DNA of 64,000 nt from Gemmiger formicilis (GCF_900167555.1 NZ_FUYF01000002.1:186001-250000), one strand, 5' to 3'; counted from the first letter of the stretch, positions 36,435 to 44,444 are shown. Translations and numbers: made by a program. Notes: generated from the sequence alone by a model not told the origin.

Positions 36435-37352
36435 ATGTTTACCGTTGCCACCGTGCTGAATGCACTGGAGCTGGGCTTTATCTACGCGCTGGTCGCTATG
36501 GCGCTGTTTTTGAGCTTCCGCGTGCTGAACATCGCCGATATGACCACCGACGGTGCGTTCACGCTGGGCTGCGCCGTGTCGGCCACCGCCGCCGTGGCGG
36601 GCCACCCGTTCCTGGGGCTGCCGCTGGCCATGCTGGCCGGTGCGGCGGCGGGCTTTATCACCGCGTTTTTGCAGACAAAGCTCGCTGTGCCGTCGATTCT
36701 GGCGGGCATCATCACCAACACGGGGCTGTACACGGTCAACCTTGCGGTCATGGGCTTCTCCTCCAACGTGCCCATGCTGAAAACCAAAACAGTCTTTACC
36801 GCTGCACAGAGCGTTTTTGGCGAGAGCGCACCCTATAAGCTCATCGTGGCGGCGCTTGTCACCGTTGTGGTCTGCGCGCTGCTCATCGCGTTCCTCGGCA
36901 CCCGGATGGGCCTGTCCATCCGCGCTACCGGCGATAACCCGGACATGGTCCGTGCGTCGTCCATCAACACAGCCTTCACCATCACGGTGGGCCTCTGCAT
37001 CGCCAACGCCATGACCGCGCTGTCCGGCGCGGTGCTGGCCCAGTACCAGCGCTCGGCGGACATCAACCTCGGCACCGGCATGGTCGTCATCGGCCTGGCC
37101 TCGCTCATCATCGGCGAGACGCTCTTTGGCCGCGGCGGTATGTGGGTCAAGGCTGTGGCCGCCGTCGCGGGCAGCGTCATCTACCGCTTCATTATTGCGC
37201 TGGCTCTGCGTGCCAACGTCCCGTCGGAGTGCCTGAAGCTGATCTCCGCCGTCATCGTCGCGCTGGCCATTGCAGCCCCGGCCCTCAAGGCCAAGGCAGA
37301 TTTCCGCCGCCGCCGCGCCAACGCCCAGAAGGGAGGTGCCCGCCATGCTTGA
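36435..37352 (+). CDS. trpY: ABC transporter permease, TrpY type
   Basis: A 305-residue inner-membrane permease of the branched-chain amino acid/BMP type family with about eight helices. Motifs include FLSFRVLNIADMTTDGAFTLG near the start, LGTRMGLSIRATGDNPDMVRASSIN in a cytoplasmic loop (coupling region with Arg-Ala-Thr-Gly-Asp), and MVVIGLASLIIGETLFGRGG. It follows trpX in the Trp T-box operon and overlaps the start of the ATPase gene by 8 bp. AGAGGAAGTCACCCT precedes the ATG. A tryptophan transport role follows from context. Confidence 0.9.
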   Translation: MFTVATVLNALELGFIYALVAMALFLSFRVLNIADMTTDGAFTLGCAVSATAAVAGHPFLGLPLAMLAGAAAGFITAFLQTKLAVPSILAGIITNTGLYTVNLAVMGFSSNVPMLKTKTVFTAAQSVFGESAPYKLIVAALVTVVVCALLIAFLGTRMGLSIRATGDNPDMVRASSINTAFTITVGLCIANAMTALSGAVLAQYQRSADINLGTGMVVIGLASLIIGETLFGRGGMWVKAVAAVAGSVIYRFIIALALRANVPSECLKLISAVIVALAIAAPALKAKADFRRRRANAQKGGARHA

Positions 37353-38151
37353 TCTGAAAAACATCGGCAAAACGTTCAATCCGGGCACTGTCAATGAGAA
37401 GGTCGCCCTCGAAAACGTGAACCTGCATCTGGACGACGGCGACTTTGCGACGATTGTCGGCTCCAACGGCGCGGGCAAGTCCACGCTGTTCAACGCCATT
37501 GCGGGCGAGTTCATCGCCGACACCGGCATGATCACGCTGGACGGCAGGGACATCACCTTCCTGCCGGACTTCAAGCGCTCCAAGGCGATTGGCCGCATGT
37601 TCCAGGACCCGCTGCGCGGCACGGCCCCGCACATGACGATTGAGGAAAATCTGGCGCTGGCCTTCCTGCGCGCGTCGGGGCACACCTCGGCGTTCTCCCG
37701 CATCAACAAAAAGGACCGGGAGCTGTTTGCCGAAAAGCTCTCCGCGCTGGGTCTGGGGCTTGAGGACCGCATGAAGCAGCCCGTGGGTCTGCTGTCCGGC
37801 GGCCAGCGCCAGGCGCTGACCCTGCTGATGGCGACCCTCGTCACGCCGAAGCTGCTGCTGCTTGACGAGCACACGGCGGCGCTGGACCCCGGCACGGCGG
37901 ACAAGGTGCTGGAGCTGACAAAAAAAATCGTGGCCGAAAACCACCTGACCTGCCTGATGATCACCCACAACATGCACGATGCGCTGACCCTGGGCAACCG
38001 CACGCTGATGATGGACCACGGTCATATTGTGCTGGACATCAGCGGCGGGGAGCGCGCCCACACCACCGTGGACGGCCTGCTGGACCGCTTCGCAGAGAAC
38101 GTCGGCCACGCGCTGGACAATGACCGGATCTTGCTGAGCAAAGAGAAGTAA
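37345..38151 (+). CDS. trpZ: ABC transporter ATP-binding protein, TrpZ type
   Basis: A 268-residue ATPase from ATG 37345 (GGGAGGTGCCCGCC upstream), overlapping trpY by 8 bp. Walker A GSNGAGKST, Q-loop around MFQDPLRG, signature LLSGGQRQAL, Walker B LLLLDEHTAALDP, and H-loop MITHNMHDAL are all intact. It energises import through TrpY. It is the last gene of the operon and is followed by an intrinsic terminator. Assignment of the substrate (tryptophan) rests on the T-box specifier and gene order. Confidence 0.92.
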   Translation: MLDLKNIGKTFNPGTVNEKVALENVNLHLDDGDFATIVGSNGAGKSTLFNAIAGEFIADTGMITLDGRDITFLPDFKRSKAIGRMFQDPLRGTAPHMTIEENLALAFLRASGHTSAFSRINKKDRELFAEKLSALGLGLEDRMKQPVGLLSGGQRQALTLLMATLVTPKLLLLDEHTAALDPGTADKVLELTKKIVAENHLTCLMITHNMHDALTLGNRTLMMDHGHIVLDISGGERAHTTVDGLLDRFAENVGHALDNDRILLSKEK

Positions 38152-38154
38152 AAA

Positions 38155-38197
38155 AGAACCGCCCCGCACGAAAAAACGTGCAGGGCGGTTCTTTTTA
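38155..38197 (+). terminator. trpXYZ operon terminator
   Basis: AAGAACCGCCCCGCACG and its inverted partner CGTGCAGGGCGGTTCTT, with an AAAAAA loop, followed by TTT. The stem is nearly perfect over 17 bp. Confidence 0.9.
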
Positions 38198-38204
38198 CGG
38201 TTAC

Positions 38205-38410
38205 GCGGTAGGGGCCGGGTATGCCCGGCCCGGCAGGATAAGGCGGGCGAGCGTCTGTGGGAAGGCCGCGGGCCGCACATGTGCGGCCCCTACGACGCTG
38301 CTTGCCGGTCCGTAGGGGCGGATTCCATATCCGCCCGCGGAGGGGTCAAGACCCCTCCCTACAAGGCAAGTGAAAAAGGGGTGCTGTAGGGGCGAACATC
38401 GTTCGCCCGT
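38205..38410. repeat. Tandem array of five dispersed palindromes
   Basis: In order: core CCGGGTATGCCCGG, CCGCACATGTGCGG, GATTCCATATC, GGGGTCAAGACCCC and GAACATCGTTC. They are joined by short linkers and framed by GTAGGGGC or CCCCTAC. This is the clearest place to see that the frame is constant while the core changes. Confidence 0.75.
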
Positions 38411-38412
38411 TT

Positions 38413-39462
38413 TCACATCTCCGCCAAATCAAACCGGTAGATCGTCGTCGAGCTGTACGGCTTGCCCGGCAGCAGCGTCGTGTCGGGGAAGTTCGGGTGG
38501 TTCGGCGCGTCGGGAAAGTCCTCCGTCTCAAAGCAGACGGCATCCCGGGCAGCGTAGTGTGCGCCGTCCTTGCCCGCCGTGACCGGGGCCAGGAAGTTGG
38601 CTGTGTACAGGTGGACGCCCGGCAGGGTCGTCAGTACCTCCATGCGGATGCCGGTCTCGGGGCCGACAGCCCAGGCGGCGTGGCGCAGACCACTGTCACG
38701 GATGACATAGCACTGATCGTAGCCGCAGCAATCGGTCAGCGGGGTGAAATCCGCGCCGATGTCCAGCCCCAGCGTCTTTTCTTCGGTAAAGTCCATCGGG
38801 GTGCCCTTGACCGGCAGCTTGCGCCCGGTGGGGATGCTGGCGGCGTCGGCCTCGAGGTAAAAATCGGCGTCCACCGTCACGCGATGGCCCAGCGCACTGC
38901 CGCTGGCGTGGCCGTTCAGGTTAAAATAGCTGTGGTTCGTCATATTGCAGACGGTAGGCGCGTCGGTGGTCGCCCCGTAGCGGATGACCAGCCCGCTCTT
39001 GGCCAGGCTGTACTGGATGGTCAGCTCAAAATTGCCGGGAAAGCCGTCTGTCCCGGCGGGGCTCGTGGCCGTCATCGTCACGCTGTCGGTCTCGCCGGGG
39101 GTCAGCGCCACGTCAAACATCGTGTGATTGAACCCGTGCAGGCCGCTGTGCAGACAGTTTCCGTTCTGGTTCGGCGTGATATGGACGATCTCCTCATACA
39201 GCGGGAACTGCGCACCCGCAATGCGGTTGGCAAAGCGGCCCACGGCGGCGCCCATGCTGTCGGTGTTCAGCTCATAGTCGGCGGCGGTGTCATAGCCCAG
39301 CACGACGTCCACGGGATTGCCTTTGCGGTCTTTTACGATGATGCGATGGATAATGGCGGCATAGCTCAGCAGCTGCACCTCGATAAAATCGTTTTTCAGC
39401 GTCGCCAGCTTAACGGTCTGGCCGCTGGTGGACTTGCCGAAATCCTGAATCGAAACGGACAT
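38413..39462 (-). CDS. galM: Aldose 1-epimerase (mutarotase)
   Basis: A 349-residue GalM-family protein that interconverts alpha and beta anomers of hexoses such as galactose. Landmarks: GRFANRIAGAQF, NHSYFNLNG with a conserved catalytic His (MTNHSYFN), GYDQCYVI, and the catalytic Glu in CFETEDFPDAPN. The ATG at 39462 follows AAGGAGGGTCCCACC. It is 13 bp downstream of the YerC-like gene and probably shares its promoter at 39862-39890. The pairing with a TrpR-like regulator is unusual and may be fortuitous. No other galactose genes lie nearby. Confidence 0.95.
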   Translation of the reverse strand: MSVSIQDFGKSTSGQTVKLATLKNDFIEVQLLSYAAIIHRIIVKDRKGNPVDVVLGYDTAADYELNTDSMGAAVGRFANRIAGAQFPLYEEIVHITPNQNGNCLHSGLHGFNHTMFDVALTPGETDSVTMTATSPAGTDGFPGNFELTIQYSLAKSGLVIRYGATTDAPTVCNMTNHSYFNLNGHASGSALGHRVTVDADFYLEADAASIPTGRKLPVKGTPMDFTEEKTLGLDIGADFTPLTDCCGYDQCYVIRDSGLRHAAWAVGPETGIRMEVLTTLPGVHLYTANFLAPVTAGKDGAHYAARDAVCFETEDFPDAPNHPNFPDTTLLPGKPYSSTTIYRFDLAEM

Positions 39463-39475
39463 GGTGGGACCCTCC

Positions 39476-39784
39476 TTATTCCTTTGTGTCGGCGGTGACG
39501 CCCTGTGCGGCCAGGTCCTCGCGCACGCTCTCGGCCACGCTGCCGGTGCCGTAGTTCAGCATACGGTTCACGCGGCTGACCGTGGCGCTGGATGCGCCGG
39601 TCTCGCGGCGGATCTCGCTGTAGACCTTGCCCTGCAAAAGGCACCCGGCCACAGCGTAGCGCTGCTCCATCGTGCGCAGCTCGGTCACGGCGCACAGGTC
39701 GTCAAAAAAGCGGATGCACTCATCCAGGCTGTTCAGTCGCAGGATCGCCTCATACAGGGCGGTGTTACGTTCATTCTGCTGCAT
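39476..39784 (-). CDS. YerC/YecD family TrpR-related protein
   Basis: About 102 residues from ATG 39784. The TrpR-like helical domain carries SLDECIRFFDDLCAVTELRTMEQRYAVA and a helix-turn-helix VYSEIRRETGASSATVSRVNRMLNYG, closely resembling B. subtilis YerC. Such proteins are DNA-binding and poorly characterised. The open frame continues to ATG 39853, but the promoter's expected start site is at about 39855, which would leave no leader, so an internal start is more likely; GTG 39802 is a further option. It is followed by galM. It is presumably a transcription regulator; targets are unknown, and autoregulation is possible. Confidence 0.88.
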   Translation of the reverse strand: MQQNERNTALYEAILRLNSLDECIRFFDDLCAVTELRTMEQRYAVAGCLLQGKVYSEIRRETGASSATVSRVNRMLNYGTGSVAESVREDLAAQGVTADTKE

Positions 39785-39861
39785 AGCGTAAAGGCGCACA
39801 GCGGTGCGCCGACCTCTTTCTTTGTAAAATTTGCATTTGTTCGGTCTTGGCATCTTTTAAT

Positions 39862-39890
39862 ATTCTAGCAAATTTGCCCAAACAAGTCAA
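39862..39890 (-). promoter_or_regulatory. Promoter of the yerC-like/galM operon
   Basis: Read on the minus strand: TTGACT (39890-39885), 17-bp spacer, TAGAAT (39867-39862). It is divergent from the promoter at 39923-39951. Confidence 0.75.
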
Positions 39891-39922
39891 TACACTAAAG
39901 TACGAAAGTGTGTTAAAACCGC

Positions 39923-39951
39923 TTGCATTTAACACCAAAATGTTGTATCAT
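39923..39951 (+). promoter_or_regulatory. Promoter of the DUF3592-like gene
   Basis: TTGCAT (39923-39928), 17-bp spacer, TATCAT (39946-39951). The stem-loop repeat at 39970-40068 begins close to the expected transcription start. Confidence 0.6.
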
Positions 39952-39969
39952 AGAAGCATCAAATGTAAG

Positions 39970-40068
39970 GGCAATACCGCATAGTTCTAAGTGCCGATAC
40001 GGCGAGCGAGGTGCCGCAGCCGCCGGAGCGGTGCTTAAGCCGTAAGGCGGGAATTATGCGGTGTTGCC
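39970..40068. repeat. Stem-loop repeat, copy 2 (about 99 bp)
   Basis: Arms GGCAATACCGCATAGTTCT and GGAATTATGCGGTGTTGCC, with the internal words GTGCCGATACGGCG and GCGGTGCTTAAGCCGTAAGG. It matches copy 1 at 9480-9557, with about 21 extra bases in the loop region. It ends 14 bp before the ATG of the next gene, right against the ribosome binding site. Confidence 0.8.
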
Positions 40069-40082
40069 TTAGGGAGACTGCT

Positions 40083-40469
40083 ATGCCGACAACATTACTG
40101 ATTGTGTATCGCGTGCTGGGCACCGTGCTTTTTGCACTGGCCGCAGCCGCCATTGTGGAAAAATACCGCACGGTCCGCGGGGCCGCGCTGCTGCCCGCCC
40201 GCGTGTTGGAATGCCGCCGTGCGTCATCCACCAGCAACAGCCGGGGTGCGGGCGGCTACCGCTATCTGGTGGAGCTGTACGCCAACGGTCGGCGGCTGGA
40301 GCTGGAGACGAACGACGCCTTCTGGTTCAGGCACGACAAGGACAAGGGGAAGGTGCTGCAGGTCTGGTACAACCCCAACGCCCGCTGTGTGGAGCGCAAA
40401 AGCTGGGAGACGGAATTTTTTGCGGCGGTGCTGGCCGTGATCGGCGCGGCGCTGCTGCTGATCCGGTGA
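40083..40469 (+). CDS. Small membrane protein, DUF3592-like
   Basis: A 128-residue protein with an N-terminal helix (residues ~5-24), a soluble beta-rich segment of about 80 residues (LPARVLECRRASSTSNSRG, YRYLVELYANGRRLELE, VLQVWYNPNARCVERK), and a C-terminal helix (residues ~108-126). Two helices with a beta domain between them containing V-x-V-x-Y-N-P-x is typical of DUF3592-like proteins. Function is unknown. The ATG follows GGGAGACTGCT, and the leader contains the stem-loop repeat. The stop codon is 7 bp before the rmuC start, so the two are probably cotranscribed. Confidence 0.7.
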   Translation: MPTTLLIVYRVLGTVLFALAAAAIVEKYRTVRGAALLPARVLECRRASSTSNSRGAGGYRYLVELYANGRRLELETNDAFWFRHDKDKGKVLQVWYNPNARCVERKSWETEFFAAVLAVIGAALLLIR

Positions 40470-40476
40470 GGTGCCT

Positions 40477-41841
40477 ATGAGCTGGATTTTGTATGTGCTG
40501 CTGGTGCTGGCCGTGGCGGGGGACATCCTGCTGGCCGTGGTGCTGGCAAAGGTAATGCACAAAAACGACGAACCACAGCAGAAAATTGATACGGCGGATG
40601 ACTTTGTCCGCGCGGTGACGCCGGTTTTGCAGAGCGAGACCGACCTGCTGGCCGAGCAGCTGCGCGCCATGCAGGGTGAGAGCGCCCGCACAACGACGGC
40701 GACGCTGCGGGATTTTTCTGCCGTTCTGGCCGAGAACCAGCGCCAGAACGCCGCCGCCAGCACGGCGCGGCTGGAATCCATTGACCGAGCCGGGGCCGCC
40801 CGCCAGAAGGCCGCGAACGATGCCCTGCTGGCCCAGCTGACGATGATGGAAACGCGGCTGAAAAATCTTGAGGACTCCAATGCGACCCGGATGGACAGTG
40901 TGCGCGGCGCGCTGGTGCAGGGTCTGAACACGATCCGCGCCGACAACAACAAAAAGCTGGATGAGATCCGCGGCACAGTCGAGGAAAAATTGCAGGACAC
41001 ACTGCAGCAGCGCATCAACGACTCGTTCAAGACGGTCAGTGCCCAGCTTGAGCAGGTCTACAAGGGTCTGGGTGAGATGCAGAATCTGGCCGCCGACGTG
41101 GGCAGCTTAAAGCAGGTGCTGTCCGGCGTCAAGACCCGCGGCATCCTGGGCGAGGTGCAGCTCGGCGCGATTTTGGAGCAGATCCTGGCCCCCGGCCAGT
41201 ACGCCTGCAACGTCGCCACCGTGCCCGGCAGCACGAACCGCGTGGAGTACGCCATCAAGATGCCGGGGCAGAACGGCACGGTCTGGCTGCCCATCGACGC
41301 GAAATTCCCGGGCGATACCTACGCGCATTTGCAGGCGGCGCAGGAGCGCGGCGATGCTGCCGCTGTGGCCGCCATGCGCAAGGCGCTGAACAATGTCCTG
41401 CGCGCCGAGGCCAGGGACATCCACGACAAGTACATTGAGGTGCCCTACACGACGAGCTTCGGCATCCTGTTCCTGCCGTTTGAGGGGCTGTACGCCGAGG
41501 TGGTTTCCAGCGGTGTAACGGAGCTTTTGCAGCGGGATTACCAGATCACGGTGGCCGGGCCGTCCACAATGGCGGCGCTGCTCAACGCCCTGCAGATGGG
41601 CTTCCGCACGCTGGCCATCCAGAAGCGCAGCGGCGAGGTCTGGACGATCTTGGGTGCGGTCAAGACCGAGTTTGAAAAGTTCGGCGCGGGTCTGCAGCAG
41701 ATGCAGCGCCACCTGAACCAGACCGGCTCCGATCTGGAGGAGCTGATCGGCCCCCGCAGCCGCGCCATCACCCGTAAGCTCGAATCCGTCCAGCAGCTTG
41801 ACCCGGATACGGCCACAGAGCTATTGGGCATTGAGGAGTAG
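40477..41841 (+). CDS. rmuC: DNA recombination protein RmuC family
   Basis: A 454-residue protein with one N-terminal helix (residues ~3-22) and a long coiled-coil region (~30-195, rich in Glu/Arg/Gln/Ala). The RmuC nuclease-like domain (~215-425) contains GILGEVQLGAILEQIL, VWLPIDAKFPGDTY, DKYIEVPYTTSFGILFLPFEGLYAEV and YQITVAGPSTMAALLNALQMG. RmuC proteins limit inversions between short inverted repeats, and this genome segment has many of those. ATG 40477 is preceded by GAGGTGCCT; GTG 40471 is an alternative. The gene overlaps nothing and is followed by a palindrome cluster and a terminator. Confidence 0.95.
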   Translation: MSWILYVLLVLAVAGDILLAVVLAKVMHKNDEPQQKIDTADDFVRAVTPVLQSETDLLAEQLRAMQGESARTTTATLRDFSAVLAENQRQNAAASTARLESIDRAGAARQKAANDALLAQLTMMETRLKNLEDSNATRMDSVRGALVQGLNTIRADNNKKLDEIRGTVEEKLQDTLQQRINDSFKTVSAQLEQVYKGLGEMQNLAADVGSLKQVLSGVKTRGILGEVQLGAILEQILAPGQYACNVATVPGSTNRVEYAIKMPGQNGTVWLPIDAKFPGDTYAHLQAAQERGDAAAVAAMRKALNNVLRAEARDIHDKYIEVPYTTSFGILFLPFEGLYAEVVSSGVTELLQRDYQITVAGPSTMAALLNALQMGFRTLAIQKRSGEVWTILGAVKTEFEKFGAGLQQMQRHLNQTGSDLEELIGPRSRAITRKLESVQQLDPDTATELLGIEE

Positions 41842-41901
41842 GGGGGAGCCTCCCTGCCGGGCCGTGTGCGGGTTATTGCATTGCTAAAAGTTTATAGAGC
41901 A

Positions 41902-42070
41902 GTAGGGGCGGCATATATGCCGCCCGCCACCTTGCGCCGCCCTCTGCCCTTATTTATAGCTTCTTCCAAAATCACATCTTCCGTAGGGGCGGATTCCATA
42001 TCCGCCCGCCGCTTTCCCACAAATGGTCATTTGCTATACACGGCAGGGCCGGGCATGCCCGGCCCCTACA
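41902..42070. repeat. Array of dispersed palindromes between rmuC and degV
   Basis: Three copies: core GCATATATGC (41902 onward), GATTCCATATC (about 41983-42010), and CCGGGCATGCCCGG ending CCCCTAC (about 42045-42068). The gap 41842-42243 holds only these, a terminator and the degV promoter. Confidence 0.75.
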
Positions 42071-42113
42071 GTGTGGTTGTTTGCTTTCCACGCTGTCATT
42101 TTTGCCAGAATCC

Positions 42114-42134
42114 GCCCCCGCAAGGGGGCTTTTT
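42114..42134 (+). terminator. Intrinsic terminator downstream of rmuC
   Basis: GCCCCC-GCAA-GGGGGC followed by TTTTT. A compact hairpin ahead of the degV promoter. Confidence 0.7.
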
Positions 42135-42150
42135 CTATGCCCTTATCCAC

Positions 42151-42179
42151 TTTACAGCGCGGAAAAACTGTGGTATACT
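42151..42179 (+). promoter_or_regulatory. degV promoter
   Basis: TTTACA (42151-42156), 17-bp spacer, TATACT (42174-42179), 65 bp ahead of the start codon. Confidence 0.75.
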
Positions 42180-42243
42180 AAACAAGTTATTGAACAGTCA
42201 ACAACATGCGGCGCTGCCGCACGCCCATAAAGGAGTTACTGCC

Positions 42244-43089
42244 ATGATCCGTATTGTTACCGATTCCGCCGCCGATCTGACTGCGGAGCAGCTGTCCGTC
42301 CCCGGCATCTTTGTTGTGCCGCTGTCTGTCACCTTTGCAGACGGCACCACCCAGCTCGATGACGGCACGATGACGAAGGATGAATTTTTCGTCCGCCTGG
42401 CAGAGGACAGCAAGCTGCCCCGCACCAGCCAGCCCAGCCCGGCCAGCTTTATGCAGGTGTATGAGGATGCCGCCGCAGCGGGGGATGAGGTCCTTGTGAT
42501 CACCATCGGCCAGAAGTTGTCCGGCACCTACCAGTGCGCGCATCTGGCCGCCGCCGATGTCGGTCTGCAGGTGCATATCGTGGACTCTGAGGCGGCCTCG
42601 CAGGCTGAGGCGCTGCTTGTCCGTGAGGCGGTGCGCCTGCGCGATGAGGAGGGCCTGACGGCGGAGGAAATCGCCGCCGTGCTGGAGCAGTTCAAAAAGC
42701 GGGTGCGTATCGTCGCCGTAGTGGACAGCCTCAAGCATCTGCAGAAGGGCGGACGACTGCCCGCCGCCGTTGCCATTGTGGGCGGTGCGCTCGGCATCAA
42801 GCCGGTGCTGGCCCTGAAGGACGGCGAGATCAAGCTGGTGGACAAGGGCCGTGGACGCCCCGGCGCGCTCGTCGCCATGTTCAAGCAGCTGGACGCGCTC
42901 GGCGGTATTGACCCGCGCTACGGCTATACGCTGCTCTACAGCGATAATAAGCAGCTTATTGCACCGGTACACCACTACATGCACCAGAATCTCCAGCTGA
43001 CCGGCGGCCGGGTGGCCCAGCTTGGCCCCACCATCGGCACCCATGTCGGTCCCGGCGTGGTCGGCGTGGTGTTTGTGGCGAAGGAGTAA
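42244..43089 (+). CDS. DegV family fatty-acid-binding protein
   Basis: A 281-residue DegV protein that binds a fatty acid, as in the FakB subunits of fatty acid kinase. Typical features: IRIVTDSAADLTAEQ at the N-terminus, VVPLSVTFADGTTQLDDG, LPRTSQPSPASFMQVYE (the Thr-Ser-Gln-Pro lipid-binding segment), VLVITIGQKLSGTYQCA, LKHLQKGGRLPA and the C-terminal GPTIGTHVGPGVVGVVF. ATG 42244 follows AAAGGAGTTACTGCC; the long upstream open frame runs through repeats and is not used. It is monocistronic, with a clear promoter. A direct FakB role is not proven, since no FakA gene is nearby. Confidence 0.95.
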   Translation: MIRIVTDSAADLTAEQLSVPGIFVVPLSVTFADGTTQLDDGTMTKDEFFVRLAEDSKLPRTSQPSPASFMQVYEDAAAAGDEVLVITIGQKLSGTYQCAHLAAADVGLQVHIVDSEAASQAEALLVREAVRLRDEEGLTAEEIAAVLEQFKKRVRIVAVVDSLKHLQKGGRLPAAVAIVGGALGIKPVLALKDGEIKLVDKGRGRPGALVAMFKQLDALGGIDPRYGYTLLYSDNKQLIAPVHHYMHQNLQLTGGRVAQLGPTIGTHVGPGVVGVVFVAKE

Positions 43090-43109
43090 ACCTGTAAAAT
43101 ATAAAAAAG

Positions 43110-43136
43110 CAGGGGCGAGCAATGCCCGCCCCTGTA
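43110..43136. repeat. Dispersed palindrome after degV
   Basis: GCAGGGGCGAGCAATGCCCG followed by CCCCTG: the frame with core GAGCAATG(C)CC, next to the degV terminator. Confidence 0.55.
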
Positions 43137-43141
43137 AGTTG

Positions 43142-43170
43142 AGCTTCTCCATTCGGAGAAGCTTTTTTAT
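43142..43170 (+). terminator. degV terminator
   Basis: AGCTTCTCC-ATTC-GGAGAAGCT followed by TTTTTATTTT. It overlaps the stop codon of the convergent OadG-like gene (43167-43169). Confidence 0.85.
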
Positions 43171-43292
43171 TTTCCACTGAAAAACTTATTCAGTGCATAC
43201 ACCCCCAGCACGAGGACGCCGAGGACGAGAAAGATGCCGGCCATACCGGCGCAGAGCATCGAGAGGGTGACGGGAAGAAGTGCGGTTGACAT
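43167..43292 (-). CDS. 41-residue OadG-like small membrane subunit
   Basis: A very short gene with a clear start: GGAGGTCAACCC then ATG at 43292, reading MSTALLPVTLSMLCAGMAGI at the start and ending in YALNKFFSGK. It consists of one membrane helix (residues ~12-33) and a short basic tail. It lies 12 bp downstream of the decarboxylase beta gene. In Na+-pump decarboxylases (OAD and relatives) the small gamma subunit is a single-helix membrane protein that helps assemble the complex, and this position and size fit a minimal gamma. Unlike OadG of enterobacteria, it has no long soluble tail. The call depends on location and topology rather than sequence similarity. No carboxyltransferase or biotin-carrier genes are nearby. 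Confidence 0.65.
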   Translation of the reverse strand: MSTALLPVTLSMLCAGMAGIFLVLGVLVLGVYALNKFFSGK

Positions 43293-43304
43293 GGGTTGAC
43301 CTCC

Positions 43305-44444
43305 TTATACGCAGCTGCTCATAAGGGTCAGGATCAGGCCGCCGGCAATGACCGACGCGATCTGGCCCGAGACGTTGACACTGATCGAGTACATCAGCAG
43401 GAAATTCTGGTTGTCCTCAGCCAGGCCCATCTGGTTGACGACGCGCCCGCTCATCGGGAACGCAGAAATGCCTGCCGCGCCGATCATCGGGTTGATTTTT
43501 TTGCCCTCGGGCAGGAACAAATTCAACAGCTTGGCGAAGAAAACGCCGCCGGCGGTGTCAAAAATAAACGCGACCAGACCCAGCGCCAGGATCAGCAGTG
43601 TGTCGGGCCGGACGAATTTGTCGGCGGTCATCTGGCCCGCCACGGTCAGGCCCAGCACAATCGTGATAAGGTTCGCCAGTACGTTCTGCGCGGTCTCTGA
43701 CAGGGCGTTCAGCACGCCGCACTCGCGCAGCAGGTTGCCGAACATGAGGAAACCGACCAGCGCTACACTGGCGGGCGCGACAAGCCCGGCCAGCATAGTG
43801 ACCACAATCGGGAACAAAATTTTGGTGGTTTTGCTGACGCTGCCCTTCTGGTACGGCATCCGAATCAGCCGCTCTTTTTTGGTCGTGCACAGGCGGATGA
43901 CCGGCGGCTGCACGATGGGCACAAGCGCCATGTAGCTGTACGCCGCGACCATGATGGCACCCAGGTATTTGCTGCCCAGGGTGTTCGCCACGAAGATAGC
44001 CGTCGGGCCGTCCGCCGCGCCGATGACCGCGATGGACGCCGCGTCGGGCAGGTCAAAGAACAGCCCCGCCAGCACGAGTGTGACAAAAATGCCGAACTGC
44101 GCCGCCGCACCGAACAGCATGAGCCACGGCTTTTCCAGCAGCGGGCCGAAGTCGATCATGGCGCCGATGCCGATGAAAAGCAGCAGCGGGAACAGCTCAT
44201 TAGACATACCGGCGTCAAAAAGTGCGCTGATGGGGCCGACGGTAGTCCCCTGCGTGATGGCCCCGGACAGCGGCAGATTGACAAGGATCGCGCCGAAGCC
44301 CATAGGCAGCAAGAGACTCGGCTCCATCTTTTTGGCGATGGCCAGGTAAATCAGCAGGCCGCCGATGACCCACATGACCACCATCTGCCATGTGAGATTG
44401 CCGAAGTTGGCGAACAACCCGGCGAAGGTTTGCAGAAATTGCAT
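43305..44444 (-). CDS. Na+-transporting carboxylic acid decarboxylase beta subunit (OadB family)
   Basis: A 379-residue polytopic membrane protein from ATG 44444 (GGGAGGTATCATAC upstream). It couples decarboxylation of a biotin-bound carboxyl group to Na+ export. Family motifs: GFGAILVNLPLSGA, LLFIGIGAMIDFGPLL, AVIGAADGPTAIFVA (the DGPT Na+-site region), VQPPVIRLCTTKKER and GAAGISAFPMSGRVV (the second conserved region). Which acid is decarboxylated (oxaloacetate, glutaconyl-CoA or methylmalonyl-CoA) cannot be told, because the alpha subunit is not in the window. The gene has a riboswitch-like leader (44485-44613) and a strong promoter. It is followed by the small OadG-like gene. Confidence 0.94.
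   Translation of the reverse strand: MQFLQTFAGLFANFGNLTWQMVVMWVIGGLLIYLAIAKKMEPSLLLPMGFGAILVNLPLSGAITQGTTVGPISALFDAGMSNELFPLLLFIGIGAMIDFGPLLEKPWLMLFGAAAQFGIFVTLVLAGLFFDLPDAASIAVIGAADGPTAIFVANTLGSKYLGAIMVAAYSYMALVPIVQPPVIRLCTTKKERLIRMPYQKGSVSKTTKILFPIVVTMLAGLVAPASVALVGFLMFGNLLRECGVLNALSETAQNVLANLITIVLGLTVAGQMTADKFVRPDTLLILALGLVAFIFDTAGGVFFAKLLNLFLPEGKKINPMIGAAGISAFPMSGRVVNQMGLAEDNQNFLLMYSISVNVSGQIASVIAGGLILTLMSSCV

Noticed and set aside
35199-38003. 934-codon minus-strand frame opposite the trpXYZ genes
   Set aside because: The plus-strand genes have full family motifs, a lipobox, correct ribosome binding sites and a T-box. The antisense product is Gly/Arg/Asp-rich without similarity to known proteins.
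39785-39853. N-terminal extension of the YerC-like protein from ATG 39853
   Set aside because: The predicted transcription start (about 39855) would leave no leader, and the added residues (RPNKCKFYKERGRRTAVRLYA-type, basic) are not part of the known family core.
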